A DNA stretch of 64,000 nucleotides from Achatina immaculata. Its lineage: Eukaryota; Mollusca; Gastropoda; Stylommatophora; Achatinidae. Position 1 is the stretch's first letter; the number at the start of each line of letters is the position of its first letter. Under the pieces are notes generated by a model that worked only from the letters and a program-made list of their open reading frames with translations, had not been told where the DNA came from and made no database searches. Below, piece by piece: positions 44,861 through 58,300 of the stretch. The stretch spans positions 24,876,210 through 24,940,209 of the forward strand of contig CM019697.1 in the NCBI GenBank assembly GCA_009760885.1. Direction: 5' to 3'. Both the position numbers and the translations under genes were made by a program.

Positions 44861-44917
44861 CAACAAGCACAGGAAATCTTTGATCATTTTCTAGTAATTT
44901 GGAGGAAGGTGAAAGAT

Positions 44918-45083
44918 AAGTGTGATGATGAGTGCAGTAAAACTAGCAGTAAGTGTGATGATGACTGCAGTAAAACTAGCAGTAAGTGTGATGATGACTG
45001 CAGTAAAACTAACAGTAAGTGTGATGATGACTGCAGTAAAACTAACAGTAAGTGTGATGATGACTGCAGTAAAACTAACAGAT
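44918..45083. repeat. 30-bp minisatellite, 5-6 copies
   Basis: The unit contains agtgtgatgatgactgcagt and aaaacta. The period is a multiple of three. Confidence 0.94.
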
Positions 45084-46406
45084 TGGAGGTGGACACAGGG
45101 TTTAGTTCAGTTTTACAACAAGAGTGACTGACTGATTAATTGAATGATTGTCTGACTGAACTTTATTTATACAGGGCAAAGAAGCTGATTATGCAGTCCC
45201 AGCAGACATTCTGCCCTCTGTCTCTAATCATTCACTTTTTCCAATCATTCAGTTTAATTCAAGTATATAAAAACATAACAAGCACGAATAACATTTAAAA
45301 TAACAAAACAATTGCCCTCTTATCCAGACAGTTAAAAATATAGAATAACTTTATATATATATATATATTACATTCTCACACCCACTTACATTGAAACTGT
45401 GCCACATTTTGAAAAAAAAAAAACATGGATGGATGTGAAAAATTGGGTACACAGTCCCATTTAACATTACACAGTTCATAACTCAACATTATACTACCAC
45501 ACACATTCACTATTAGTTTGGTCCTAGATGCATGTAACAAGAGTACATAAAAATGTAATTCTTGCATTAATCTCTCAATCACATATTTTCAATCACAGGA
45601 TTTTCTTGTACAATTCTTGTCTATGTACATTTGGCATGAACTAACCATGAACATGTCATAACATACCTAAGATCCTTTACAGTATAATATTTTGCTGTGC
45701 ATTTGCAGTGTTACAGAGAAATTCTATATTAAACACTAGCTACTGGACACTTGTCCTAAGTCTACAGCTATGAGTAATGCATAGTTTTCAGGAAGCATAT
45801 AATCAACATTAGACATACATTGATGGAGTTTGAAACTGTAAGAGCGGATATTGCTTATGAGAATTAAAAAGGATGATAGGGTTTTCCACAGGTGCGCAGC
45901 AGAATAAGCAAAGCTTTTCTTATACAAGTCAAGTTTTGGTTTCGGCAGGAGACAATTATTTAAATGTTTTCTATATTTAGGACTGAGAGAGTATTAGTGT
46001 GTATGAGATCCCTTGACAAAGTTGAAAAACTTGTTGAAAGCAGAAAAAACATGGCAAACAACAATGCGTGTGATGTTTAACAGCAAGGGAAAGATGTAAG
46101 ATGTTTAGGGTTAAATTTAAGTAGAGGCCACAAATACAGTTGAGCATTCTGTGACAGAAGTCTGTGTGCAAATCTGGCTTTGTTGTAAAGCAGTCTATTT
46201 TTGAGTGGTAGAATGCTAAGATGTCTATACTTACCTCTTGTGGGCCCTTATCACCTACAAGATGTGTTGCTCGTTTGTGAAACAAATAATGGCCTTTTTG
46301 TGTTTGAAGCTGAGCAACCATTCCAGATTGTGGAGCACTAGTTGAAATGTGTCTGTATGTGTGTGTGTAATATAGTTTCCTTGTATCCTGATCTATAAAG
46401 TGCTTA

Positions 46407-47001
46407 TCTGTAATCAGAGACTAGCATCCCCACACTCTGGACACTCCCATATGTGCTCTGCCTTCCATTCCAACAGCCACTGAAGTGTGCACCTGCAGAT
46501 GGAGCCAGCCACACTCTGGCTGTGGGTAATGTGTGCTACATCCTCCTGATGTGATTGTTGTCATTCAATCCAATATCGTCCTCCACATGCAGTTTACTCA
46601 AGGTGGCTCTTGCAACCTCCTCTGTGTCCATTTTTAGAATGCCCTGAATTGATGCCGTGCCTGCCAGCTTGTCCGCCCTCTCATTGCCTCTGACTCTCGC
46701 AGGACCCGGGTGGTAGATCCATGTCAAACTGTATAACCAAGAGCCCAGTAGAAGATGGACTCACTCCCTATGGAAGAAATGCCTTTCAATTCTCCATAAC
46801 ATGTTTTGGGAGTCTGTAACAATGACCATTGTCCTGCTCCACCAACCAGGAAATTGCTTCTGATGCTGCCTGCACCTCCTTGCTCGAAGCGGGGGTTGCT
46901 TAGGCCTTTGATTTTCTGGCAACCAGTTTGCTGTTGTGGTAGACAACATAGTCCCACCCACTTTTTAGGCCTCATGCCACCAACCCATCTGCGAAGATAT
47001 T
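46407..47001 (-). mobile_element. RNase H module (copy 3) flanked by 9-bp direct repeats
   Basis: A 595-bp insertion in the CR1-like element. The direct repeat aagtgctta occurs at 46398-46406 and 47002-47010. The minus strand encodes VQAASEAISWLVEQ, a DSQNMLWRIERHF block (Asp), TWIYHPGPARVRGNERADKL (His region and Asp) and a C-terminal GAEHVW-type block ending near CPEC. The first Asp region is absent, so the domain is truncated at its N-terminus. No poly(A) tail or RT is seen. Confidence 0.75.
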
Positions 47002-47036
47002 AAGTGCTTAATTTTGGCTGAGTGGCAAACTTTCTG

Positions 47037-47298
47037 GGTAGTAGAGAGGATAAAGTGGAGAAAGCTTAAATATTTTGGACGCATTAAACGTCATGAGAAT
47101 TTAGAGAAGCCCATCTTAGAAGAGTACATAATGGGAAAAAGAAAGAGGAAGACCAAGGCAAAGATGGCTGAAAGATATCACTGATAATCTGCAAATGGAT
47201 GCATCAGTAGCAGGGCATCTTGCTTACAACTGAGAGGCCTACAGGAGAACTGTTAGGGAGGCAAAGTTCTAGAAAGGACATGCAAATGACTGATTGAC
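47037..47298 (+). mobile_element. RTE 3' fragment flanked by 14-bp direct repeats
   Basis: The insertion is bounded by tggcaaactttctg at 47023-47036 and 47299-47312. The content runs from the RTE C-terminal region (aaatattttggacgcattaa) to the tail gcaaatgactgattgac. A textbook truncated insertion with target-site duplication. Confidence 0.9.
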
Positions 47299-47515
47299 TG
47301 GCAAACTTTCTGTGCAGTGAGTTTTGTTAGATTGTGTACATGATTGTTCAAAGCTAGTGTCAGTCGATTATGAAGCCTAGAATTTTATGCTCACTAATAC
47401 GAGTATGTTCTATCTGTGAAGTTCCAGCACAGAGTTGTAGTGTTGCTTTCGATGTGTTTTGCAATTTCTGTCTTGTATATGAGCACAGATTTAGTTTTGT
47501 CAGCATTTATCTTTT

Positions 47516-47869
47516 ACCAGCCATGCCTCTTTAAAAATAGATTATGCGATAAGGAATGTTGACCAACCAGATTTGGAGGCATAGGGTTTGTATCCTAATA
47601 CTAAAACGGTGATCTCTGTTACTTTTCACACGAAAGCATTTTGACAAAAGATGTAGCTTTAAGACAGTCTTTCAGGAAAGTGTTGTTATAATTACTCAAA
47701 GCTTGTTTATGTTTTGAGAATAATGCTCTAAACTGTGAGTTCTGCCATGAAGGTTTTCAATTTTCTCAGTGGAGTTTTCACCTCACAGATCGTCCAATCC
47801 TTTCATTTAGAGCTTTGGTAATCAGATATAATACTGCATGATGACCATGTAAATTTATGAGATATTGGT
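47516..47869. other. intergenic, nothing recognised
   Basis: AT-rich non-coding sequence between the CR1-like copy and a minisatellite. Confidence 0.4.
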
Positions 47870-48090
47870 TAACTTCAGTATCATCATTAACTTTAGTATC
47901 ATCATTAACTTTGGTATCATCATTAACTTCGGTATCATCATTAACTTCAGTATCATCATTAACTTTGGTATCATCATTAACTTCGGTATCATCATTAACT
48001 TCAGTATCATCATTAACTTCGGTATCATCATTAACTTCAATATCATCATTAACTTCAGTATCATCATTAACTTCAGTATCATCATTATTC
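47870..48090. repeat. 18-bp tandem repeat, about 12 copies
   Basis: The unit is tatcatcattaacttcgg and variants. It is in frame on both strands, giving hydrophobic spurious frames. Confidence 0.95.
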
Positions 48091-48540
48091 TATACTATTT
48101 CTGCAGAGAAGCTTGTCTGTAACTGACTTCTTTATTTCTGTATCTCATACTTTCATGGTGCGCCTGACCATGCTCTTACACATCCATTTCTCGATGTTGT
48201 CTACTGACATGCATCATCAGCCATTTGCTATTCAGCCTTCAGTATGAGTTTCCATGTCTTATTATATCTTTTACCGAGACCAAAATTTTCAATTATTCAC
48301 TTCTTATGCTGTCACTGTTTCTATTTTGTAATTTTCTGAAGTCTTTGTACTTATTTATCTTCTGCCCTGTCTATATGCCCTATCTATAGATCAAGGTGTC
48401 ACTCTATTCCATTTTCTTTTAGTTATCAAGAAAAATGATCTCCTAAAAATGAACTTCTAAAAGATGATCATCTCCTTAAAGATGATCTTCTCCTAAAAGA
48501 TGATCTTCTCCTACCTCTGAAGATGGAATGTGTCTGCCTA
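48091..48540. other. intergenic, nothing recognised
   Basis: Pyrimidine-rich non-coding sequence with a short aaaagatgatcttctcct duplication at 48473-48512. Confidence 0.4.
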
Positions 48541-48918
48541 CAGGGAAAAGAATCTCACACTTGTACAGTAAACATGATCATCAGTTCAGGGAAAAGAATC
48601 TCACACTTGTACAGTAAACATGATCATCAGTTCAGGGAAAAGAATCTCACACTTGTACAGTAAACATGATCATCAGTTCAGGGAAAAGAATCTCACACTT
48701 GTACAGTAAACATGATCATCAGTTCAGGGAAAAGAATCTCACACTTGTACAGTAAACATGACCATCAGTTCAGGGAAAAGAATCTCACACTTGTACAGTA
48801 AACATGATCATCAGTTTAGGGAAAAGAATCTCACACTTGTACAGTAAACATGATCATCAGTTCAGGGAAAAGAATCTCACACTTGTACAGTAAACATGAT
48901 CATCAGTTCAGGGAAAAC
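48541..48918. repeat. 46-bp minisatellite, 8 copies
   Basis: The unit contains gggaaaagaatctcacactt and gtacagtaaacatgatcatc. Copies are nearly identical. It ends 230 bp downstream of the lipase stop codon. Confidence 0.95.
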
Positions 48919-49150
48919 TGAAAAGCACTAAGTTCAACCCCACAAATATGTGTGAACAAAGAAAATCTTCAATCTTCCTTTCTAAAAACATCAGATACCT
49001 CATGAAAATGATGAATGCAAATCATAATAATTATGCTTTCAATAAAAAGCCATATATTAAAAAAAAAAAGACAATGCATAAGTTACTAGGGAAATCACAG
49101 AATACCAAAAAAACCACCGGAAGTCCAAAACGCAGTAACTGGTCTCAAAA
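48919..49150 (-). other. lipase 3' UTR / flank
   Basis: Short AT-rich sequence after the lipase stop on the minus strand. No AATAAA is visible on that strand. Confidence 0.4.
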
Positions 49151-49375
49151 CTATGGAAAAATCACTTTCAAGAGTCTTTTGTAGATGACATTTGGAGAAT
49201 CATAAGCCCAGATAAAGTCCAGATGTTCGTAGTAGTCTATGTTGACATCCAGTGTCACATTCAACTGTGGGAGGAGCCATTTTACATCTTCTGGGTCAGC
49301 AAGCCAATCATGACCTCCCCTGAAAATTGCAACTGGCACTTTGACCTTTGAGAGATCATAAAGTGGTGCTGTTGG
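49151..49375 (-). CDS. lipase terminal exon (catalytic Asp and His)
   Basis: The acceptor is tttttttctag before 49375. It encodes [37 protein letters not shown] and [17 protein letters not shown], then stop at 49153-49151. Asp of GGHDW and His of HLDF complete the catalytic triad. Confidence 0.95.
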   Translation of the reverse strand, partial: PTAPLYDLSKVKVPVAIFRGGHDWLADPEDVKWLLPQLNVTLDVNIDYYEHLDFIWAYDSPNVIYKRLLKVIFP

Positions 49376-52300
49376 CTAGAAAAAAAAATAAAATGCTCTT
49401 TCCATGTAGAAATGCATAATAATAAGGATAAAAGTAATAATAACAATAATAATAACCATAATGATAATAATATAACTAAAAATGATGATGATGATACTGT
49501 TATTAATAAAAATAATCACTACCATCATTGTGATAAGCTTAAATACTCGATTTTTATTTTTTTTTCAATTTTGTGAAAACCTTTAGCTGTTTCCATCAAA
49601 CCCAATTTTGTGAAACTCTTAGCTGTTTCCATCAAATCCAATTTTGTGAAACTCTTAGCTGTTTCCATCAAACCCAATTTTGTGAAACTCTTAGCTGTTT
49701 CCATCAAACCCAATTTTGTGAAACTCTTAGCTGTTTCCATCAAACCCAATTTTGTGAAACTCTTAGCTGTTTCCATCAAATCCAATTTTGTGAAACTCTT
49801 AGCTGTTTCCATCAAACCCAATTTTGTGAAACTCTTAGCTGTTTCCATCAAACCCAATTTTGTGAAACTCTTAGCTGTTTCCATCAAACCCAATTTTGTG
49901 AAACTCTTAGCTGTTTCCATCAAATCCAATGCCTTTATTTTTGTGTGTCTCTTGGTCAGCCTGTTTTGAAATTTCTGTCTTTGTCTCCCTCAATATAGCT
50001 CTGACATTCACTTCAGATCCTTACACAAAGTGATTTGGTTGCAGATTTTCACACATTTTGTAATTAACTGCAAATGCATCTTTTTAACATACCAAAAGAC
50101 TGTAAATCTGAACAGTCATCATCATAAGGATGCCATAGCCTCATACTTCCTTGATGTAAGAATCCCCTGTAGCGGAGGTCTAGTAACACACTCTTGTCAT
50201 CTTTCAACTGTCACAGCACTGATCAGAAATGCACCACCTTCATCATTCAGAAAACAGTATATCCTGACAAATGTCAGCTTTCTTCTGTTTCATCTTTCAG
50301 GTTTGAGCTTTCAAGACATCCATTATGTGTCCACCTTTTGATACTCAAGATTTCTAATGACTGTCTGTACGTGTCAGCTGCCATATTTGTTTGAAAGCTC
50401 ATGACAACTGTTCAGTAAGCCACATCACGAACAGTATGAGGTTCATGAGTCACATCACAAACAGCATGAGGTTGATAAGTCACATCATGAACAGTATGAG
50501 GTTTATGACTCACATCATAAGCAGCATGAAGTTGATGACACATCATGAACAGTATGAAGTTGATGAGTCACATCATAAGCAGCATGAAGTTGATGACACA
50601 TCATGAACAGTATGAAGTTGATGACACATCATGAACAGTATGAAGTTGATGAGTCACATCACAAACAGTATGAGGCTGATGAGCCATATCACAAACAATA
50701 TCAGGTATTCTGCTCTATGGCTTTCTGCAAAAGTTAACTGCCTCAGGAAGAAACGTGGACATTCAGTTGGATGCCGGATTAAAAGCGCGGGTCTTGATAT
50801 GTATAGGGGGCATATTAGTAAAACATGAATGAAACAGTTTTTCTATGTGAAAAGTGTACTTATTATGTTTAAAAATAACTAAATATGTATGAAAATTTCA
50901 TAAATGCAGAGTTTTTTTAGGAAAAAAGAAGTAATGTGATGTTTTTAGACAATGACTGTGTCCAACTTATCATTGGATAGGTCTAGAGGTACAATATGTA
51001 TCATCTGAGATGCGCAGATCTACCTGTTGATGTTGTATTGTGATTCTGTTGCATTATCACTAAAATAATGTCTGAAATAACATTCCAACTATTTCTCCAG
51101 TTGTCTAATATGTCTAGATCTACTCTGGACACATTCAAGAACAGTGGTCTGGTCAAAAGGCATGTCCATACCCCTATCTACACCACCAAAAACTGAAATT
51201 TCTCGCAGAAAACTTCAATTTTCTCCCTTCCAAATAAGCACTCCTCGGCCATTTTGAAAAAGGTCACGGGGCATGCGCACTAAATGTTTACAATCTAAAC
51301 ATTACACCGGGTTTTTAATAAAACAAACCAAATGTCACTACAGTGACTAAAGGCACCACGTGAGAAAGCGGAAGTGTCTTCTAAGCAACGAAAGGCCCAG
51401 GAAGAGTTAAGTGCAGCCCAGTATAGGTGACTATCTGTATATTTACTTTCCATAAACAATTAAGTGTGAATTGTTTATGAAAACCACAGGCATATTCTCT
51501 GCAGTCAAGAAATTTATCAGTTCTCTCTGTTCTGGATTCGGACTTGAAGTTTAGCTGGCAAGGACAGAATGCTGAGACTGTGTAAAATGATGAAATGATT
51601 GTGGAAAGAAATTGAAATACCTGGTTATAGTGCTTCATATTTTCCTCAGCAGAACCGTAGTCAAAATGTTGGAAATTTTTGGAATTCACCCCCTGAAATG
51701 GAAATTCAGTTTTCTTTCTGTTATCCTGCTTCTGCAGTTTCTGTTCTCTTTGCTAAAAAAAAGTATCACCACTGTTGCCAATGTTGTTATTATGTCTTTT
51801 GTTATGGCGTACTGCTTCATGCAGGGTTTTTTTTTTGTGGTAGTCATTTTTTGTTGTTATGTTACTTCTCTTTGTATTCACTTATTGTGAACTCAAGAAA
51901 GGTCCCACATGTATGAGGACTGACTTTCATGAAAATATTGGTTTAAATGTTGATGGATTGACAGCATTAACATACAAATTCTTAGGTGGCCTACTTTTCG
52001 CAGCACGTATTCTCTCATTTCTCAACATTGGTGTGTATCAGGTGCTCACTGTCGAGTGAAGCATCATGATACTATCAACAATCACGTCATAAAAACCCAC
52101 CAGTTTTATGTTTGTGCTGTAGCTGTGTTCATTGTGACACTGGTGTTCTTGTTTTATGTTTTTTCTTAAGCATTCATTGTACAACCACTCTTGTTTGTCA
52201 AATTTCTTCACAATTTTAAGAATAATAACATACAATAATAAATGATAATAAAATACATTTTTTAAAAATTATGTTACTGAGCAAGTTTGTAAGTACTTTC

Positions 52301-55300
52301 AGGATTATTGTCCTTACAGTCTGGCCAAGTCTGAAGATGCTCCAATCTTGTGTTTAATATATCCCTCAGAGTATAGCAACTGTTGACATCAGTTCTGTAT
52401 TTCAGTTCAGTAATTTGCACGTCCCTTGCGGAACTTTGCCTCCCTAACAGCTCTCCTGTAGCCCTCTCAGTTCTAAGACAGATACCCTGCTGCTGATGCG
52501 TCCATTCACAGATCATCAATGTCTTGCAGCCATCTTTGCCTTGGTCTTCCTCTTTCTTTTTCCCATTACGTGCCCTTCCAAGGCTGTCATCTGTAAATTA
52601 TCATGACGTTTAATGTGTTCAAAATATTTAAGTTTTCTGTGTTTAATCCTTTTTACTAGCCAGCCTTCTTCAATATTAAGTTCTTGTAGTATGGATATAT
52701 TTGTTCTTTTTTGTGTCCATGATATTTGGAGAATTCTTCTGTAGCATTTACATTCAAACATTTATGCGTTTCTCAGCTGTTTTGTTAAGTGTCCAGGTCT
52801 CACAGGCATATGCTGCGATGGGAAAGACGCATGCCCTTAAAAATCTTATTTTTGTGGTTCTGTCTGCTCCTCTCCACAGATTCTTTATTTGTTTTACTTT
52901 CTGAAGAGCGATAGATGTCCTCCTTTTCGCAGCACGTATTCTCTCATTTCTCAACATTGGTGTGTATCAGGCACTCACTGTCGAGTGAAGCATCATGATA
53001 CTATCAACAATCACATCATAAAAACCCACCAGTTTTATGTTTGTGCTGTAGCTGTGTTCATTGTGACACTGGTGTTCTTGTTTTATGTTTTTTCTTAAGC
53101 ATTCATTGTACAACCACTCTTGTTTGTCAAATTTCTTCACAATTTTAAGAATAATAATATACAATAATAAATGATAATAAAATAAATTTTTAAAAATGTA
53201 TATTACTGATCAAGTTTTCAAGTACTTTCAGGATTATTGTCCTTACAGTCTGGCCAAGTCTGAAGATGCTCCAATCTTGTGTTTAATATATCCCTCAGAG
53301 TATAGCAACTGTTGACATCAGTTCTGTATTTCAGTTCAGTAATTTGCACGTCCCTTGTGGAACTTTGCCTCCCTAACAGCTCTCCTGTAGCCCTCTCAGT
53401 TCTAAGACAGATGCCCTGCTGCTGATGCGTCCATTCACAGATTATCAATGTCTTGCAGCCATCTTTGCCTTGGTCTTCCTCTCTTTCTTTTTCCCATTAT
53501 GTGCTCTTCCAAGGCTGTCGTCTGTAAATTATCATGACGTTTAATGTGTCCAAAATATTTAAGTTTTCTGTGTTTAATCCTTTTTACTAACCAGCCTTCT
53601 TCAATATTAAGTTCTTGTAGTATGGATATATTTGTTCTTTTTTGTGTCCATGATACCTGAAGAACTCTTCTGTAGCATTTACATTCAAACATTTATGCGT
53701 TTCTCAGCTGTTTTGTTAAGTGTCCAGGTCTCACAGGCATATGCTGCGATGGGAAAGATGCATGCCCTTAAAATCTTATTTTTGTAGTTCTGTCTGTTCC
53801 TCTTCACAGCTTCTTTAGTTGTTTTACGTTTTTGAGGAGCGATAGATGTCCTCCTTTTAATTTCCCTCATTGTATCTCCATTATTAGTTAGTAATGATCC
53901 AAGATATTCAAAACTCTCCACTTCTTCCAATTTTTCCTCACTGATACATATTTCAGCTGCCTTATTTGTTTTGTCAGTTGTCATCAATTTATTTACAGTT
54001 ATTATTGTGGTTTTATTATGTTACTGAAAACAACTATAGTTTACTGTATCTTCTCTCAAAGTTCAGTTCATTATGTTATATTTTGATATGGTGACAATGC
54101 ATGAGTCTTTAAATGAATCTTCTATTAAAATTGCTGAATCAAATCCTCTACGATGTGTCCAACTTTCACCACTTCCTCCTCTGTGATAAAGAGTTACAGA
54201 ACAAGGAATGCATGAACACAGTTTCAGTGGATAAATAAATCTAATTCACAAGCTGAATCACAAAAGTCTGCTAGTTCTTATCTGCTACCAACCTCTGAGA
54301 CTCAGAGACATGACAGAGGAAATGGTTGTAGATACACATTAACCAAGAAATGAACAATTATGGAATGAATATTTGAACTAGCACTGAATAAGAGGTATAA
54401 ACTCTATTTCGTGTAAGAATATTATGTTGTTAACGATATCTGTCCAGTTAGTTTCCTGGCCACTGACCACTGTCGCTGTCTAGGACAGCTGGTGACACCA
54501 GTACTGAAAGTTACTGTAGGAGTAGTGACAGCTCTGACAATTTAGATTACCTGAGCCCAGTGCAGTATGTCACGGACTGAGGTGCTGGATGGGTTATGTG
54601 CCACATAGACAGGTACTCGTGACTGTGGACAAAAAAGACTGGCTATTTTATCACTCCGACATAATAAATACTGATAGACAGGTAACATAACCTCATGCCT
54701 GCTTAAGCTATATAGTTAAATTATATTATCTCTTGCTTGACTCTCTGGGAAGGGTAAGACAGCTGAGTTAGAGATAAATAATATTATCTCTTGCCTGACT
54801 CTCTGGGAAGGGAAAGACAACTGAGCCAGAGATACATTATCCTTACCTGAGAAGTTTTTAAAATATTGTATTATTAACTCCCCTTAGTCTTGGGAAAAGT
54901 CCCTCTTTCAACTGGATGACTGTCATAAAATTGCTATTTTCCTTTCCTTCATTGACAGCATGTGTACAGGTTATGTATACAAGTCACATTGTGCACACTG
55001 CAATCTAGTGCGCCTCACACAGCAGGCAGATATTTTCCATTTATGAAGGGTGTTTTCCATTAGTTTGCTGGATACATTGTTCTACAACTAAACTGACTGG
55101 ATGGACTAGTTTGCTCTTTCCGTGCGGCAGGTCGAATTTTCGACATTTCCGGTGGTTCTGTGCGTGCGTATGGTCGATAATTCGACATTGTTTGTTCCAT
55201 TAAAACAGGCGGTGTAACATTTAGATTGTACATATTTCGTCCGCGATTCCGATGACACTTTCAAAATGGAGAATGCGTGCCTAGTTACGAGCGATGCCGA

Positions 55301-58300
55301 GCGAGAACAAGGACGCGAAGCATGGAAATTTTTCAATTTTTGACGATGTAGATAGGGGTATGGACATAGCCTATGGCCACCCCGCTGCTCTTGAATGTTT
55401 TATAAGTAGATTTATACATATTTAGACGACTAGAGAAGTAGTTAGGAATAATTAGAAGGTTAATTCAGACATTCATTCAGCGAAAATGCCATACGGAGTC
55501 ACAATACGAGATCGATAAGTAGATCTACACATTTTAGATGGTAAGTAGGGGTAAGTAGCGCGAATCTAGACCTAGCCGATGGTGAGCTGGCCACAATCAG
55601 TGTCTAAAAACATCACATTACTTCTTTTTTCCTAAAAAACTCTGCATTTATGAAATTTTCATTCATTTAGCTACACTTTGACACATATTACGTATACGGA
55701 AGTACATGGAAATACTGTTTTCCATTCCATTTTACAACTATACCCCCATACAGTCAAGACCCGCGTTTTTACTCCCGCACACACTGACACGTCCGTGTTT
55801 TTCCTCCCGCACGGGAAGAGCTAAGACATGAAAACACAACTTTATAGATGAGAAGACAGGTCACTGTTGACTGGATTACTTGCACACTCATCCAGAGAAT
55901 GAAAACTAGTCAATATCCAGCCTCCATGACTGGCACCCAGTAAACAGGCTGTTGTGACACTACAGTTCAGCCACTGGACTAGGATCTCATGTTTCCCACT
56001 GTGCTGGAGCTTGCTAAAAAGCTTGGTTAAGATGGCCATTCTAAGATGTAAGGATGTGATTGTAACACAAACCTGCCCTTCTGATATGATGTCTTTCTTA
56101 CAAGTTCTTTGTTAAAGTGTTAACAGAGATATCCCACAATAATGCTAGCACCACAGATATCAGGCTCAGTGTTAACAGAGATATCCCATAATAATGCTAG
56201 CACCACAGATTTCTTTCAAGATTGAGACAGAAGGAAGACTATGGCAGTTTTATACAAAATATTGCATTGGGGAGTCAAAAGCAATAAATACAATCAATAT
56301 TTTGACTAAAAATCTTCTTCAAGGAAAAAGACAAGAAAAATAAATCACAAAAGAGGAAAAAAAACTTGTCTATTAAAGAAAGACTTATCAGCAATACCTT
56401 TAATTTTTAAACAGTATTATCAAGATCTTAAATTTAAAAAAAAAACATTAATAGAAAGATCTATAATTCACTCAGTCATAAATTCCAAGCAGAATTATCA
56501 AGATCTGTAATTTCAAACATTAATAGCAACACCTAAAGTTTGAAACAAACATTAATAGCAACACCTAAAGTTTGAAACAAACATTAACACCAAAACCTAA
56601 AGTTTTGAACAACAGCAGAGAGTGCCCTCCACTTACAAAGTTCAAGGACTTGTAGTTGAAGCCACAAAGGACAAACAGGAAATTGGCACAAAGGACTGAG
56701 CCCCACTTATGGCACAGCGTTTCAGCCAGAAATTTCATGATTTCTGGACTCACATTAATCTTTCCATGGCCAAACAGATTCAAGAAAACCTGAAAAACAA
56801 TTTCATGTGATGAAAAGCATCAGATCAGATTCAGACTATGTTCACGTGTGTTAATGTTCATTATATTAATGTTTAAGATGCTGATGTTGGAACAGGCAGT
56901 GGTCCATCTTCTTGTGAGCTCTTCAGTAGCAAAGTGGTTGATGCATTTGTCTACCATGGCAAGGGTCAATGATGGAGTCCAGCTGGAGTTATCCAAGTCA
57001 CCCAGTTACAGAAATGGGTACCTGACTCATTGTTGTCATCAGGATGCCTAGTGCAAGTTTATCTTGACAATTATATTTCCCTACACAAGAGTAGAGGATG
57101 AGCTATCATAAAATATGCATACTTACACCACATCCCCTTGATGCCTATATGGCCTATAGGGCAGTTTTTACTTTGTTTTACAAGCATCTGACATATACCC
57201 ACACAGCCATCTAGATTAAGTAACTTGCAAAAGGAAGTGATGATGATGATTATGATGATGATGATGCCAACTACAGATGATATTTCTCATATATGATTTA
57301 TCTTAGTATTTTCCTATATAACTGTTGTTGTGGATCCAGTTGCTTATGGGCTGTTGAACAACCTTAGTGCCTTTTTGTGATTTCTGAAAGAATTTCAATT
57401 GTTTTGTTGCCTGTAAAATGTTCTACATTTGTCTGATCAAAGAGGAATAATTCATCTGATTCCTGAGTGTTCATAGTGTAAAAAACTGCAAGCTTGTCTT
57501 GACTACTTGAAGATACACACAATACATTCATTTCTCCAGTTGTGTATCTAAATCCCAGTTATGTATCTAAATCTCAGTTCTTGAAACACACAGTGTGTGA
57601 CAGACATACACAGCCACAAATCTAAGGTTATGTCACATTATTCATCATATTTATGATACTTGTTTTGTTTTGGTCATAAGCCACCTTGAAAATTGTTCCA
57701 TTTAGAAAATTCAAGTCAAGGCATGGCCACTTTTCTATTTGAAAATTTTGTTAGAAAGAAAACTTTTTCATGGCAAACAGAAACAAAGCCCATAATTACT
57801 AAAATTATTCCTTTTGTTAAACATGTTTTAACTAAATTCATTATGCAATATGTAATGGCAAGACATGGAAACAGATTTGAAATCACTGTATTTGTATGCC
57901 TGGCTTTTCACAATAATCATGGTCTTGAACTTGAGCAAGGATGTCTGCACTTAGGGGCAGTTATCTGGAGACAGGCTGTAGCAATTCTTCAGTCTGTCCT
58001 GCAGTGTAGACATGGTGGAGCTTGCTGAGAAGCCTGTTTCTTCAGCCTGCCCCTGGAATTAAAGAAATCCATCACACCTCCCTCATCTTTCTTTGATGGC
58101 TGTAACTAAAACATCTACTTTAGTATGTCCACTTAAAGTACTTCATCTGCTACAGGCAGATCGCTGACCAAAGTTATCTAACTGTAAATGAGAATTTTAA
58201 AGTTAAAATTATATGAATTTTAAAATTCACTCAGAAATATGTAGACATTTCTTGCATACCCAGAGCGTGAAATAGTCTAATCATTGTTTTTGGTTAGCTT

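Larger units (their letters stand above)
45135..47515 (-). mobile_element. CR1-like LINE, third copy, with two nested insertions
   Basis: A diverged member of the family at 10440. Minus-strand frames read MYKKSFAYSAAHLWKTLSSF near 45920. CR1-like sequence continues to 46397, resumes briefly at 47011-47022 and again from 47313 to about 47515. The two gaps are insertions: 46407-47001 and 47037-47298. No intact frame remains. Confidence 0.82.

Noticed and set aside
48541..48918. CRISPR-like direct repeats
   Set aside because: Units are contiguous with no variable spacers, and the window is eukaryotic. The same holds for all other arrays here.
57693..58028. 111-residue plus-strand frame
   Set aside because: No recognisable family. 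It lies antisense within a lipase intron and overlaps a dispersed repeat.
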